64,000 nucleotides of DNA from the NCBI RefSeq assembly GCF_004124325.1, contig NZ_QBDT01000001.1:1426001-1490000 (forward strand), written 5' to 3'. Under the pieces are notes generated by a model. The model did no database searches, had not been told where the DNA came from, and saw only the letters and a program-made list of their open reading frames with translations. Positions 8,407 through 16,245 of this stretch are shown here, piece after piece; the first letter of the stretch is position 1; each line of letters starts with the position of its first letter. The position numbers and the translations under genes are program-made. The DNA is from Streptomyces sp. L2. GTDB lineage: Bacteria > Actinomycetota > Actinomycetes > Streptomycetales > Streptomycetaceae.

Positions 8407-9549
8407 GTGCGTTCCCTCGATGCTGCCCGGACCGTCTGCGAGCGGTTCCATCCCGGACTCCTCAAGGAGCTGGACCAGATCCCGTACGTCCAGCGGGAGC
8501 GGCCCGGCAGCCCGGTGATCGACCTGTTCCGCATCCACGGCGGGGTGGGCCTGCTGATACCCGAGGTCTACGGCGGCCACGGCGCCGCCCCGCTGGAGGC
8601 GCTGCACGTGCAGCTGGCGCTCGGCGCGGTGTCACCGTCGCTGGTCGCCGCCGTGTCCATGCACCACTTCACCGCCGCCATGCTGTACTCGCTGGCGGTC
8701 AAGTCGGGCCGGCTCACCGGCGGGCAGACCGCCCTGCTGCACCGGATCGTGCCGGAGCAGATGGTGATGGCGTCCGGCTGGGCGGAGGGCCGTACCGCGC
8801 AGAACGTGCTGAAGCCGGCCGTGACCGCGCGCCCGGTCGAGGGCGGGTTCCTGCTGTCCGGCGCGAAGAAGCCGTGCAGCCTGTCCCGTTCGATGAGCCT
8901 GCTGACCGCGTCCATCGCGATCCACGGCGAGGACGGCGGCGAGCCGGAACTGGCGCTCGCCCTGGTCCCCTCCGACGCGCCCGGCCTGACCGTGCACCCG
9001 TTCTGGGGCAACGACCTGCTGGCCGGCGCGGAGAGCGACGAGGTCCGCCTGGAGGACGTGTTCGTGCCGGCCGAGATGGTCGTGCGGGCCGGCGCGGACG
9101 ACCCCACCCGCCTGGACGATCTGCAGTCGGCCGGGTTCGTCTGGTTCGAGATGCTGATCTCCGCCGGGTACGCCGGCGGGGCCGCCGCGCTCGTGGAGCA
9201 CGTGCTGGAGCGCCAGCGGGGCAGCGCGGAGGAGCGGGCCGCGCTCGCCGTCGACATGGAGGCCGCGCTGGCCCTGCTGGAGGGCGTGGCCCGCGGGACG
9301 GGGCCGGAGCCGGGCGACGAGGCGTCGGTGGCGCGGGTGCTGGTCGCGCGTTATGCGGTGCAGAACGCGCTGCCGGACATCGTGGCCCGGTCGCTGGAGT
9401 TGCTGGGCGGGCTGGACTTCATTCAGAGCAGTGCGAGTACGCAGGTCGCTGCGGCTGTGCGTGCGCTGGCCTTTCATCCGCCTTCTCGGATTGCCGCGGC
9501 TGAGCCTTTGCTGACTTATTTCGGCGGGGGGCCGTTGGTTCTCGCCTAG
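8407..9549 (+). CDS. Acyl-CoA dehydrogenase-fold flavin N-hydroxylase, VlmH (isobutylamine N-hydroxylase)-like
   Basis: The start is GTG 8407 with GGAGG 5-6 nt upstream; 380 aa. It has the acyl-CoA dehydrogenase fold with motifs such as LIPEVYGGHG, ASGWAEGRTAQNVL and LSGAKKPCSLSRSMSLLT. The catalytic Glu expected of true dehydrogenases is not evident. Two-component amine N-hydroxylases such as valanimycin VlmH share this fold and use reduced flavin from a partner; a flavin reductase lies in the same operon at 12049. The inferred reaction is fatty amine to N-alkylhydroxylamine. The last 100 nt use unusually many T-ending codons, next to a dispersed repeat. Confidence 0.78.
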   Translation: MRSLDAARTVCERFHPGLLKELDQIPYVQRERPGSPVIDLFRIHGGVGLLIPEVYGGHGAAPLEALHVQLALGAVSPSLVAAVSMHHFTAAMLYSLAVKSGRLTGGQTALLHRIVPEQMVMASGWAEGRTAQNVLKPAVTARPVEGGFLLSGAKKPCSLSRSMSLLTASIAIHGEDGGEPELALALVPSDAPGLTVHPFWGNDLLAGAESDEVRLEDVFVPAEMVVRAGADDPTRLDDLQSAGFVWFEMLISAGYAGGAAALVEHVLERQRGSAEERAALAVDMEAALALLEGVARGTGPEPGDEASVARVLVARYAVQNALPDIVARSLELLGGLDFIQSSASTQVAAAVRALAFHPPSRIAAAEPLLTYFGGGPLVLA

Positions 9550-9570
9550 CGCCGTGCCGACGGGGCTGTC

Positions 9571-9654
9571 GGGCGGCTGCGGGCCCGTTGTGGCTTGTCG
9601 CGCCCACGCGGCGGCAGCCGCAAATCGACACGGCCCCGCGCCCCTTTCGGGGCG
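9571..9654 (+). repeat. Dispersed intergenic repeat, copy 1
   Basis: This lies in the 154-nt gap between the N-hydroxylase and aminotransferase genes. It contains TTGTGGCTTGTCGCGCC, GCAGCCGCAAATCGACAC and ends in GCGCCCCTTTCGGGGCG, a hairpin. Related copies are at 16117, 21604, 34631 and 42373. It is probably transcribed within the operon. Confidence 0.8.
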
Positions 9655-9703
9655 CTGCACGCGCCGGAGTCTTCATCATCCACCTTCTTGGAGTGAGCTA
9701 CAC

Positions 9704-10999
9704 GTGACCGTCATTCAGGATGCCCCGGCGGCGCTTGGCGCCGATAGTGAGGCGGAGATTCTCGGGTTGTACCGGGCCCATCTGAGCAAGGGCCGGGCCA
9801 CGCTCGCCGAGTTGTTCGGCAGTCATATGGAGACGGCGTCGGAGGGCGCCTGGCTCACCACGAGTGATGGTGAGCGGTTCCTGAACGCGGGTGGTTACGG
9901 GGTGTTCATCATGGGCGCCCGGCACCCGATCGTGATGGAGGAGGTGGAGCGCCAGCTGCGCACCCACCCCACGGCGACCCGGATCCTGCTGGAGCCGACG
10001 GTGGCGCGGGCGGCGGAGGCGCTGGTGTCGGTGCTGCCGGCCGGGCTCGACCGGGTGCACTTCGCACTGTCGGGTGCGGAGGCGGTGGAGACGGGACTGA
10101 AGCTGGCCCGCGCCAACGGGTACAAGCGGACGGTCTCGATGCGCGGCGGCTACCACGGCAAGACGCTGGGGGCGCTGTCGGCGACCGCGAAGGACGTGTA
10201 CCAGGCGCCGTTCCGGCCGCTCGTCCCGGACTTCCTGCATCTGCCGTTCGGTGACGCGGATGCCCTGGAGGCCGAGCTGCGGGCCCACCCCGGCGAGGTC
10301 TGCGTGATCCTGGAGCCGGTGCAGGGCGAGGGCGGTGTGATCATCCCGCCCAAGGGCTATCTGAAGCGGGTCGAGGAACTGGTCCGCGAGTACGACGGGT
10401 TCCTGATCCTCGACGAGGTGCAGTCCGGGTTCGGCCGGCTCGGCGAGTGGTGGGGCGCCGACGTGGAAGGCGTCGTACCGGACGTCCTGCTCGCCGGGAA
10501 GGCGCTCGGCGGCGGGGTGATGCCGGTGTCGGCGGCCGTCGCCACCCGCAAGGCGTTCCGCCCCTTCGACAAGGACCCCTACGTCCACACCGCCACGTTC
10601 TCCGGGCAGCCGGTGCTGATGGCCGCGGTGCAGGGCGCGGTGCGGGCCGTCAAGGAGGAACGCCTGGTCACCCGGGCGATGGACCTCGGTGCGCGGCTGC
10701 TGCCGCGGATCGCGGAGGTCGCCCACCGCAACATCCCCGAGCTGGTCGTGGAGGTGCGCGGCCGGGGCCTGCTCATCGGGGTGGAGCTGGTCGAGGCGGG
10801 CCTCGCCGGCGAGCTGCTGATCGAGCTGTTCAACCACGGCGTGGTCGCCAACCACTCCATGAACGGCAGCTCGGTGGTGCGGTTCACGCCGCCCGCCGTG
10901 CTGACCGACACCGACGTGGACTTCCTCGTCAACTCCTTCGACCTGGCCACCCGCGACCTGATCAAGGGTGCGGCCACAATGCCGGAAGGCGGTAACTGA
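9704..10999 (+). CDS. Class III PLP-dependent aminotransferase
   Basis: The start is GTG 9704 with TTGGAG about 10 nt upstream; upstream in-frame codons fall in a dispersed repeat. The product is 431 aa, normal for the ornithine/GABA aminotransferase class. It has the PLP Asp in LILDEVQSGFGR, the Schiff-base Lys266 in LLAGKALGGGV, and GAEAVETGLKLAR for phosphate binding. It follows the acyl reductase and N-hydroxylase. The inferred task is amination of the fatty aldehyde, replacing the valine decarboxylase that makes the amine in valanimycin biosynthesis. The amino donor is unknown. Codon use in the first 60 nt is relaxed compared with the rest. Confidence 0.9.
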   Translation: MTVIQDAPAALGADSEAEILGLYRAHLSKGRATLAELFGSHMETASEGAWLTTSDGERFLNAGGYGVFIMGARHPIVMEEVERQLRTHPTATRILLEPTVARAAEALVSVLPAGLDRVHFALSGAEAVETGLKLARANGYKRTVSMRGGYHGKTLGALSATAKDVYQAPFRPLVPDFLHLPFGDADALEAELRAHPGEVCVILEPVQGEGGVIIPPKGYLKRVEELVREYDGFLILDEVQSGFGRLGEWWGADVEGVVPDVLLAGKALGGGVMPVSAAVATRKAFRPFDKDPYVHTATFSGQPVLMAAVQGAVRAVKEERLVTRAMDLGARLLPRIAEVAHRNIPELVVEVRGRGLLIGVELVEAGLAGELLIELFNHGVVANHSMNGSSVVRFTPPAVLTDTDVDFLVNSFDLATRDLIKGAATMPEGGN

Positions 11000-11001
11000 T
11001 C

Positions 11002-11484
11002 GTGCGGCACGTCGAACTCGATGCCCTGATACCCGCGGAGCAGGCGGAAACGGTCCTGCACGCCGTACGGCGCTGGGAGCGCTACCCGGAGCTGGCGCCC
11101 CACGTCAACGCGACCACCGTGCACGCCTCCTACCCCGACCCGAAGGCCTCCTCCAGCTGGGAGCTGCACTTCCGCAGCGGTCTGCTGCGCTGGACCGAGG
11201 ACGACACGGTGGACCCGGAGGCGGGCGAGATCCGCTTCGAGCAGTCCGACGGCGACTTCGACTCCTTCGAGGGGACCTGGTCGATCCGGCAGGACGGCGC
11301 CGACGTGGCCGTCCGCTTCGACGCCGACTTCGACTTCGGCATCCCGAGCCTGGAGGGCATCCTCGACCCGATCGCCGAGCGGGTCATCAAGGAGACCGTC
11401 GCCTGGGCGCTGACCGGCCTGTACCCGGCGGTGCGCGTCCACGGCGGCATCGAACTGGGCCGGCCCGCCGCGGTCGGCGCCTAG
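11002..11484 (+). CDS. SRPBCC (START-like) protein, polyketide-cyclase family
   Basis: It starts at GTG 11002, two nt after the aminotransferase stop, so translation is probably coupled; 160 aa. The sequence fits the SRPBCC fold: an N-terminal strand MRHVELDALIP, the segment ERYPELAPHV, central strands SSWELHFRSG and EGTWSIRQDG, and a long C-terminal helix (ILDPIAERVIKETVAW). The family binds hydrophobic ligands in a deep cavity and includes aromatase/cyclases and lipid-transfer proteins. No aromatic ring is expected from this cluster, so it may bind the lipophilic amine or hydroxylamine intermediate. That role is a guess. Confidence 0.75.
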   Translation: MRHVELDALIPAEQAETVLHAVRRWERYPELAPHVNATTVHASYPDPKASSSWELHFRSGLLRWTEDDTVDPEAGEIRFEQSDGDFDSFEGTWSIRQDGADVAVRFDADFDFGIPSLEGILDPIAERVIKETVAWALTGLYPAVRVHGGIELGRPAAVGA

Positions 11485-11506
11485 GACCGGGGCGAGGAGC
11501 TGACCC

Positions 11507-12052
11507 ATGGACCAGGCGAACCCGTTCGAGACACCCCGCACCTACTCGCTGCACCGCGCCGAGTACCTGGTGGGCCTCGCCGTCACCACCGGACTGATCG
11601 TCTACCACTTCGGCGACATCCGCTGGCTGCCCGCGCTCGGACTGTTCCTGTACATCGACCTGATCGGCTACATCCCGGGCGCGATCGCGTTCCGCAGGAG
11701 CGGCGGCCGGCCGATCCCCAAGGCGTACTACGTCCTCTACAACGTCATGCACAGCCTGATCACGCAGGGCGCGGTCGCCGCGCTGTGGTGCTGGCTGGTC
11801 AGGCCGGAGTGGGCGCTGCTGGTGCTGCCGTTCCACCTGTTCGGCGACCGGGGCCTGTTCGGCAACTTCATGAAGTCGTTCGCGCTGCCCTTCGAGCCGG
11901 TGCGTCAGGAGGGCTACCTGCGGCTGCTGGACGACCTGGGCCTGCCGCACCCCAAGCCGGTCGGGCACGCGACGGAGCCGGTGCCGGTCGGGCACGTCCC
12001 GGCGCGTACGGCCGTACCGCAGCCGGTGCGGGAGACGGAGGCCGTGCGATGA
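11507..12052 (+). CDS. Small polytopic membrane protein, VlmO-like candidate for N-N bond formation
   Basis: ATG 11507 follows GAGGAG; 181 aa. Hydrophobic stretches at about 25-40, 45-65, 85-105 and 105-120 suggest three to four membrane segments. The loop FHLFGDRGLFGNFMKSFALP near the fourth segment is rich in conserved-looking polar residues. The C-terminus is a Pro/Val-rich cytoplasmic tail. It is embedded between azoxy-pathway genes and overlaps the flavin reductase by ATGA. In valanimycin biosynthesis the membrane protein VlmO rearranges the O-seryl hydroxylamine to an N-N linked product. The size, position and topology here fit that role, but I cannot align it to VlmO, so the assignment is contextual. 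Confidence 0.6.
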   Translation: MDQANPFETPRTYSLHRAEYLVGLAVTTGLIVYHFGDIRWLPALGLFLYIDLIGYIPGAIAFRRSGGRPIPKAYYVLYNVMHSLITQGAVAALWCWLVRPEWALLVLPFHLFGDRGLFGNFMKSFALPFEPVRQEGYLRLLDDLGLPHPKPVGHATEPVPVGHVPARTAVPQPVRETEAVR

Positions 12053-12594
12053 CCACGGCGACCGGCGTACGGCGTCCCGTGCGGCAGGACCCGGCCGAGC
12101 GGCGGCGGGCGCTGTACCACCTGGCGTCCCCGGTGTCGGTGCTGACCACGGGCCCCGAGGAGCGGATGCACGGCACCACCGCGAGCACCGTCACCCTGGT
12201 CTCGCGCGAGCCGCTGCTGGTCGGGGTGGTGCTGCGGGCCGGCTCGTCGTTCGCCCGGCTGGCCGCCGCCGAGGGCCGCTTCGCGATCAACGTGCTCGGC
12301 GCCGAACAGGCCGACGTGGCACGGCACTTCGCCGACAGCTCCCGGCCCGACGGGGACGCGGCGTTCGCGGGCCTCGCCTGGACGGCGGACCGGTACGCGC
12401 ACGCCCCGCTCATCGCGGGCGCGCTCGCCCACTACGTCTGCCGCTTCCAGTCCGCGCAGGCGGCGGGCGACAGCGAACTGCTGCTCGGTCACGTCGTACG
12501 CGCCACGGCGGACCCGGGGCTGCCGCTGTTCAGTTACGCCGGCGGGCTGTACGCCGGCTCCCTGCGTCCGGCTAAGGAGGCCGTCGCATCATGA
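12049..12594 (+). CDS. Flavin reductase, VlmR-like
   Basis: ATG 12049 overlaps the preceding stop (ATGA); 181 aa. It has the flavin-reductase-like FMN-binding fold: SPVSVLTTG, the flavin/Thr motif GTTASTVTLVSREPLLVGVVL, FAINVLGAEQADVARHFA and a terminal GGLYAGS. The family reduces free flavin with NAD(P)H for a partner monooxygenase. The partner is most likely the VlmH-like protein encoded at 8407, as in the VlmH-VlmR pair. Its stop overlaps the next start, so it is tightly coupled in the operon. Confidence 0.9.
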   Translation: MTTATGVRRPVRQDPAERRRALYHLASPVSVLTTGPEERMHGTTASTVTLVSREPLLVGVVLRAGSSFARLAAAEGRFAINVLGAEQADVARHFADSSRPDGDAAFAGLAWTADRYAHAPLIAGALAHYVCRFQSAQAAGDSELLLGHVVRATADPGLPLFSYAGGLYAGSLRPAKEAVAS

Positions 12595-13571
12595 CCGCAC
12601 CCGTGGCACCCGAGGCGGACTGGGACAAGGCACCCGGTCTGCTGGACGGCGCGAAGGAACTCACCCTCGGCCCCGAGGAGTGCGACCTCGCCTACTGGAT
12701 CACCTCGGTCGCCCAGGGCACCCTGCGCGACCGCGGGGTGACCGGCCACCACGAGAACGCGCTCACCCCGGACTTCCTGAAGGCCCCCGGCCCGCTGCGC
12801 GAGGCCCTGGTGCTGGAGTTCGGCTTCCGGGCGCTGGCGGAGGAGCTGGCCACCCGGCTGCTCGGCCACTACGTGTCGATCGCGCCCGGCATCCCCGAGA
12901 TGGAGTTCTACGCCACCCAGCTGATCGACGAGGCCCGGCACGCCCGGGTCTTCCGGCAGCACCTGGTGGACCTGGGCATCCCCTCGGACACGCTGCTCAA
13001 GGGCATCGAGGAGATGGCCCGGGACTACCGCGAGCGGGTCCTGGACCCGGTGGTGGACTTCACCCTGGACATCGTCCGCGACCAGGCCGACTTCCCCGGC
13101 GGGGTAGCCGTGTTCGCCATCATCATCGAGGGCGTGCTCGCCCCGGCCGCCGAACTGAGCGAGCGCAAGTGGACCCCGCTCTCCGCGGCGACCGGTGAGA
13201 TCTCCCGCGGCACCGCCATCGACGAGATCCGCCACCTCACCGTGGCCAGCACCATCCTGCGCGACCACGTGATCAAGCACCCTGAGTACAAGCCGCGGCT
13301 GCTTCAGATCCTGCGCTCCGGCGTGAAGCTGTGGGACGAGATCCCGGACCGGGAGTTCGTCATCCACCGCGAGGAGCTGTTCCAGCAGGGCATGGCCGAA
13401 CACGCGGACAGGATCGGGGACTACGAGATCTGGCCGGGCGTGCGGATGCTCGACACCACCGCCGAGCAGCGCTACGACATGGCCGAGCGGTGGACCGACG
13501 AGATGGCCGAGGTCCGCATGGCCTACATGGGCCTCCCCGTGGAGGTCCTGGCCTCGGAGGCCGGCGCATGA
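12591..13571 (+). CDS. Ferritin-like non-heme diiron oxygenase, VlmB-like candidate
   Basis: ATG 12591 overlaps the reductase stop; 326 aa. Two ExxH motifs are visible: Glu114-x-x-His117 (LIDEARHAR) and Glu212-x-x-His215 (AIDEIRHLT). Further Glu residues lie in LEFGFRALAEE and IIIEGVLAPAAE. This is the ligand pattern of ferritin-like diiron enzymes such as AurF-type oxygenases. In valanimycin biosynthesis VlmB is a diiron enzyme that oxidises the hydrazine to the azoxy group. Position between flavin reductase and FabH, next to the VlmO-like membrane protein, supports the same role. AurF-type N-oxygenation of the amine is the main alternative. Confidence 0.78.
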   Translation: MTAPVAPEADWDKAPGLLDGAKELTLGPEECDLAYWITSVAQGTLRDRGVTGHHENALTPDFLKAPGPLREALVLEFGFRALAEELATRLLGHYVSIAPGIPEMEFYATQLIDEARHARVFRQHLVDLGIPSDTLLKGIEEMARDYRERVLDPVVDFTLDIVRDQADFPGGVAVFAIIIEGVLAPAAELSERKWTPLSAATGEISRGTAIDEIRHLTVASTILRDHVIKHPEYKPRLLQILRSGVKLWDEIPDREFVIHREELFQQGMAEHADRIGDYEIWPGVRMLDTTAEQRYDMAERWTDEMAEVRMAYMGLPVEVLASEAGA

Positions 13572-14575
13572 GCGGCGGGCGGGCCGCGGTGGTCACCGGC
13601 GTCGGGTCGTACGTCCCGCCGAACGTGGTGACCAACGACGACCTGTCCCGGCGGCTCGACACCTCCGACGCCTGGATCCGGTCGCGGACCGGGATCGCCG
13701 AGCGGTGCTACATCACGCCCGGCACATCCACCGGCGACCTCGCCGTCGAGGCGGGCCTCAGGGCGCTGAAGTCGGCGGGCACCGAGCAGGTCGGCGCGGT
13801 GGTGCTCGCCACCACCACCCCGGACCAGCCCTGCCCTGCGACCGCACCGCAGGTCGCGGCCCGGCTGGGGCTCGGGCAGGTGCCCGCCTTCGACGTGGCG
13901 GCCGTCTGCTCAGGGTTCCTGTACGGCCTGGCCTCGGCCGCCGGACTGATCGCGGCGGGGATCGCGGACGACGTGCTGTTGATCGCCGCCGACGCCTTCA
14001 CCACGATCATCAACCCGGAGGACCGCACCACCGCGGTGATCTTCGCGGACGGCGCGGGCGCGGTCGTGCTGCGCGCCGGCTCGGCCGGCGAGCCCGGCGC
14101 GATCGGCCCGCTGGTGCTCGGCAGCGACGGCGAACTGAGCCACCTCATCGAGGTGCCGGCGGGCGGCTCCCGGCAGCGGTCCGCGGATCGGCCCGTCGAC
14201 CCGGAGGAGCGGTACTTCCAGATGGTCGGCCGGGAGACCTACCGGCACGCGGTGGAACGCATGACCGCCGCGTCCGCGGAGGCCGCCGAGCGGGCCGGCT
14301 GGCGTCTCGACGACGTCGACCGGTTCGCCGCCCACCAGGCCAACGCCCGCATCCTGGACGCCGTCTCGGACCGGCTCGGCATCCCCGCCGAGCGCCGCCT
14401 GAGCAACATCGACCGGGTCGGCAACACCGGCGCCGCCTCCATTCCGCTGCTGCTCGCCGAAGCCACCGGCGAAGGGCGGCTCGCCGCCGGCCACCGGGTG
14501 CTGCTCACCGCGTTCGGCGGAGGCCTGTCCTGGGGCGCCGCCACCCTCGTCTGGCCGGAGCTGCAGATCACCTGA
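13568..14575 (+). CDS. 3-oxoacyl-ACP synthase III (FabH-like)
   Basis: ATG 13568 overlaps the previous stop; 335 aa. The thiolase-fold KAS III triad is complete: Cys114 in AAVCSGFLYG, His in AAHQANARI and Asn in VGNTGAASIP. GIAERCYITPGTSTGDLA matches the FabH N-terminal region. It primes chain synthesis by condensing an acyl-CoA with malonyl-ACP. With the ACP at 14653 and the FabF at 14883 it forms a dedicated type II chain-building set, presumably for the alkyl amine part. It could instead transfer an acyl group to a hydroxyl or amine, as some cluster KAS III proteins do. Confidence 0.93.
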   Translation: MSGGRAAVVTGVGSYVPPNVVTNDDLSRRLDTSDAWIRSRTGIAERCYITPGTSTGDLAVEAGLRALKSAGTEQVGAVVLATTTPDQPCPATAPQVAARLGLGQVPAFDVAAVCSGFLYGLASAAGLIAAGIADDVLLIAADAFTTIINPEDRTTAVIFADGAGAVVLRAGSAGEPGAIGPLVLGSDGELSHLIEVPAGGSRQRSADRPVDPEERYFQMVGRETYRHAVERMTAASAEAAERAGWRLDDVDRFAAHQANARILDAVSDRLGIPAERRLSNIDRVGNTGAASIPLLLAEATGEGRLAAGHRVLLTAFGGGLSWGAATLVWPELQIT

Positions 14576-14652
14576 CCGGTCCCGATGCGCCATCAGCCAC
14601 TCATATCGATTCAGCGGTACGCGGGGCGCGTACATCTTCGAAAGGAACCGAC

Positions 14653-14883
14653 ATGCTGGAGCAGCTCAAGGAAATCCTGTCCAACAAACTCAAGGTGTCG
14701 CCCGAGTCCATCACCCCGGACGCCACCCGCGAGGACATCGAGCTGGACTCGCTCGCCGTCGTGGAGCTGTCGCTGCTGCTGAAGTCCGAGCTGGACCTGG
14801 ACATCAGCGACGACGACCTCCTGGAGGCCGAGACCGTGGCCGACATGGTCCGGCTCATGGAGGAGCGGAGCGCGAAGGTCTGA
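14653..14883 (+). CDS. Acyl carrier protein, type II
   Basis: ATG 14653 after AAAGGAACC; 76 aa, the normal ACP size. Ser33 in ELDSLAVVEL is the phosphopantetheine site. It is acidic with the helices expected of an ACP, though it has ELDS where FAS ACPs usually have DSLD. It is separated from FabH by 77 nt with no other gene, and overlaps FabF by one base (TGATG). It carries the growing chain for FabH and FabF and may hand it to the acyl reductase encoded at 6743. Confidence 0.93.
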   Translation: MLEQLKEILSNKLKVSPESITPDATREDIELDSLAVVELSLLLKSELDLDISDDDLLEAETVADMVRLMEERSAKV

Positions 14884-16103
14884 TGGCCGGCATGGACATC
14901 GCCGTCACCGGGCTCGGTCTCGTCACCCCCGGCGGGATCGGGGTCGGACCGAGCTGGGCGGCGGTCTGCGACGGCAGGCCGGCCGCCGCCCTCGATCCGG
15001 TGCTGGCGGACAACACGGTACAGATCTCCTGCCGGGTTCCCGGCTTCGATCCCGAGTCGCTGCTGAGTGCGCGCAGGGCGCACCGCCTGGACCGGTTCGT
15101 GCAGTTCGCGCTGGTCGCCGCGCACGAGGCGGTGGCCGACGCGGGCCTCGACCCGCAGACCTGGGACGGTGCGCGGGTGGGTGTGGTGCTGGGCTGCGCC
15201 GACGGCGGGCCGGGCACGGTCGAGGAGCAGCACCATGTGCTCCGCGACCGGGGCGCCGGCCAGGTGTCGCCGCTGCTGCTGCCCATGCAACTGCCGAACA
15301 TGCTGGCCGGACAGACGGCCATCGAGTTCGGGGCGACCGGACCCAACCTGGTGGTGGCCACCGCCTGCGCCTCGGGGGCGACCGCCATCGGCACCGCCCG
15401 GGACCTGCTGGCCCTCGGCCGCTGCGACGTCGTGCTCGCGGGCGGCAGCGAGGCCATGATCACCCCACTGGTCATGGCCGGCTTCGCCCAGATGGGCGCG
15501 CTGTCGAAACGGCACGACGATCCGGCGTCCGCGTCCCGCCCGTTCGACGCCGACCGGGACGGGTTCGTCGCCGGGGAAGGCGCCGGGATCCTCGTGATGG
15601 AGCGGGTCTCCGACGCGCGGGCCCGGGGTGCGCATGTGCACGGGCGCATCGTCGGGTACGGCGCGACGGCCGACGCGCACCACATGACGTCGCCGCATCC
15701 CGACGGGGCGGGCATCGAGGCGGCCGTGCGGGCGGCGCTCGCCGACGCGGGCGCCGATCCCGATGACGTCCAGCACGTCAACGCGCACGGTACGTCGACG
15801 CCGCTGAACGATCTGTCCGAGGCGCGGATGATTCAGCGGACGCTGCGGGGGGATCCGTTGGTGACGTCCACGAAGGGGGTCACCGGGCATCTGCTGGGCG
15901 CGGCGGGCGCGGTCGAGGCCGCGTTCGCTGTGCTGAGTGTGGAGCACGAGGTGGTGCCGCCTGTGGCCAACCTGGTCATTCCTGATCCTCGGATGGAGAT
16001 CAAGTTGGCTCAAGGGGTTACTTCTATGCCGATTGATTTGGCGTTGAGCAACTCCCTGGGTTTTGGCGGTCAGAATACTGCGCTCGCCATCGCACCTGCG
16101 TAG
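14883..16103 (+). CDS. 3-oxoacyl-ACP synthase II (FabF-like)
   Basis: ATG 14883 overlaps the ACP stop; 406 aa. The catalytic triad is intact: Cys162 in TACASGATAI, His in HVNAHGTSTPLND and His in TKGVTGHLLGAAGAVEA. It elongates acyl-ACP with malonyl-ACP. Together with the adjacent ACP and FabH it supplies a fatty chain. No ketoreductase or dehydratase is encoded nearby, so these steps must come from primary FAS; an enoyl reductase paralogue is at 19056. The last 130 nt have markedly T-rich third positions compared with the body of the gene, next to repeat copy 2. Confidence 0.94.
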   Translation: MAGMDIAVTGLGLVTPGGIGVGPSWAAVCDGRPAAALDPVLADNTVQISCRVPGFDPESLLSARRAHRLDRFVQFALVAAHEAVADAGLDPQTWDGARVGVVLGCADGGPGTVEEQHHVLRDRGAGQVSPLLLPMQLPNMLAGQTAIEFGATGPNLVVATACASGATAIGTARDLLALGRCDVVLAGGSEAMITPLVMAGFAQMGALSKRHDDPASASRPFDADRDGFVAGEGAGILVMERVSDARARGAHVHGRIVGYGATADAHHMTSPHPDGAGIEAAVRAALADAGADPDDVQHVNAHGTSTPLNDLSEARMIQRTLRGDPLVTSTKGVTGHLLGAAGAVEAAFAVLSVEHEVVPPVANLVIPDPRMEIKLAQGVTSMPIDLALSNSLGFGGQNTALAIAPA

Positions 16104-16116
16104 TTCGGGTTGTTGC

Positions 16117-16172
16117 GCGGGTGCGGGTAGTTCGTGGTTGATCGCGCAGTTCCCCGCGCCCCTTTGGGGGCG
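16117..16172 (+). repeat. Dispersed intergenic repeat, copy 2
   Basis: It fills most of the 142-nt gap between FabF and the permease. It contains GTGGTTGATCGCGCAGTTCC and ends in GCGCCCCTTTGGGGGCG. It is the same family as copy 1, but lacks the GCGGAGCCGCA segment and is closer to copy 3. Confidence 0.75.
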
Positions 16173-16245
16173 CTCAAGCAGCCGTCCGCTGAGAAGTTCG
16201 GTGGGCGGCTGCTCCCCGTTCCCTCTCCCCTCTTCTGGAGTTCGT

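Noticed and set aside
9554-9703. Earlier start for the aminotransferase
   Set aside because: The added 50 residues would be encoded by the dispersed repeat and the ribosome site; GTG 9704 has its own ribosome site and starts just before the conserved fold.
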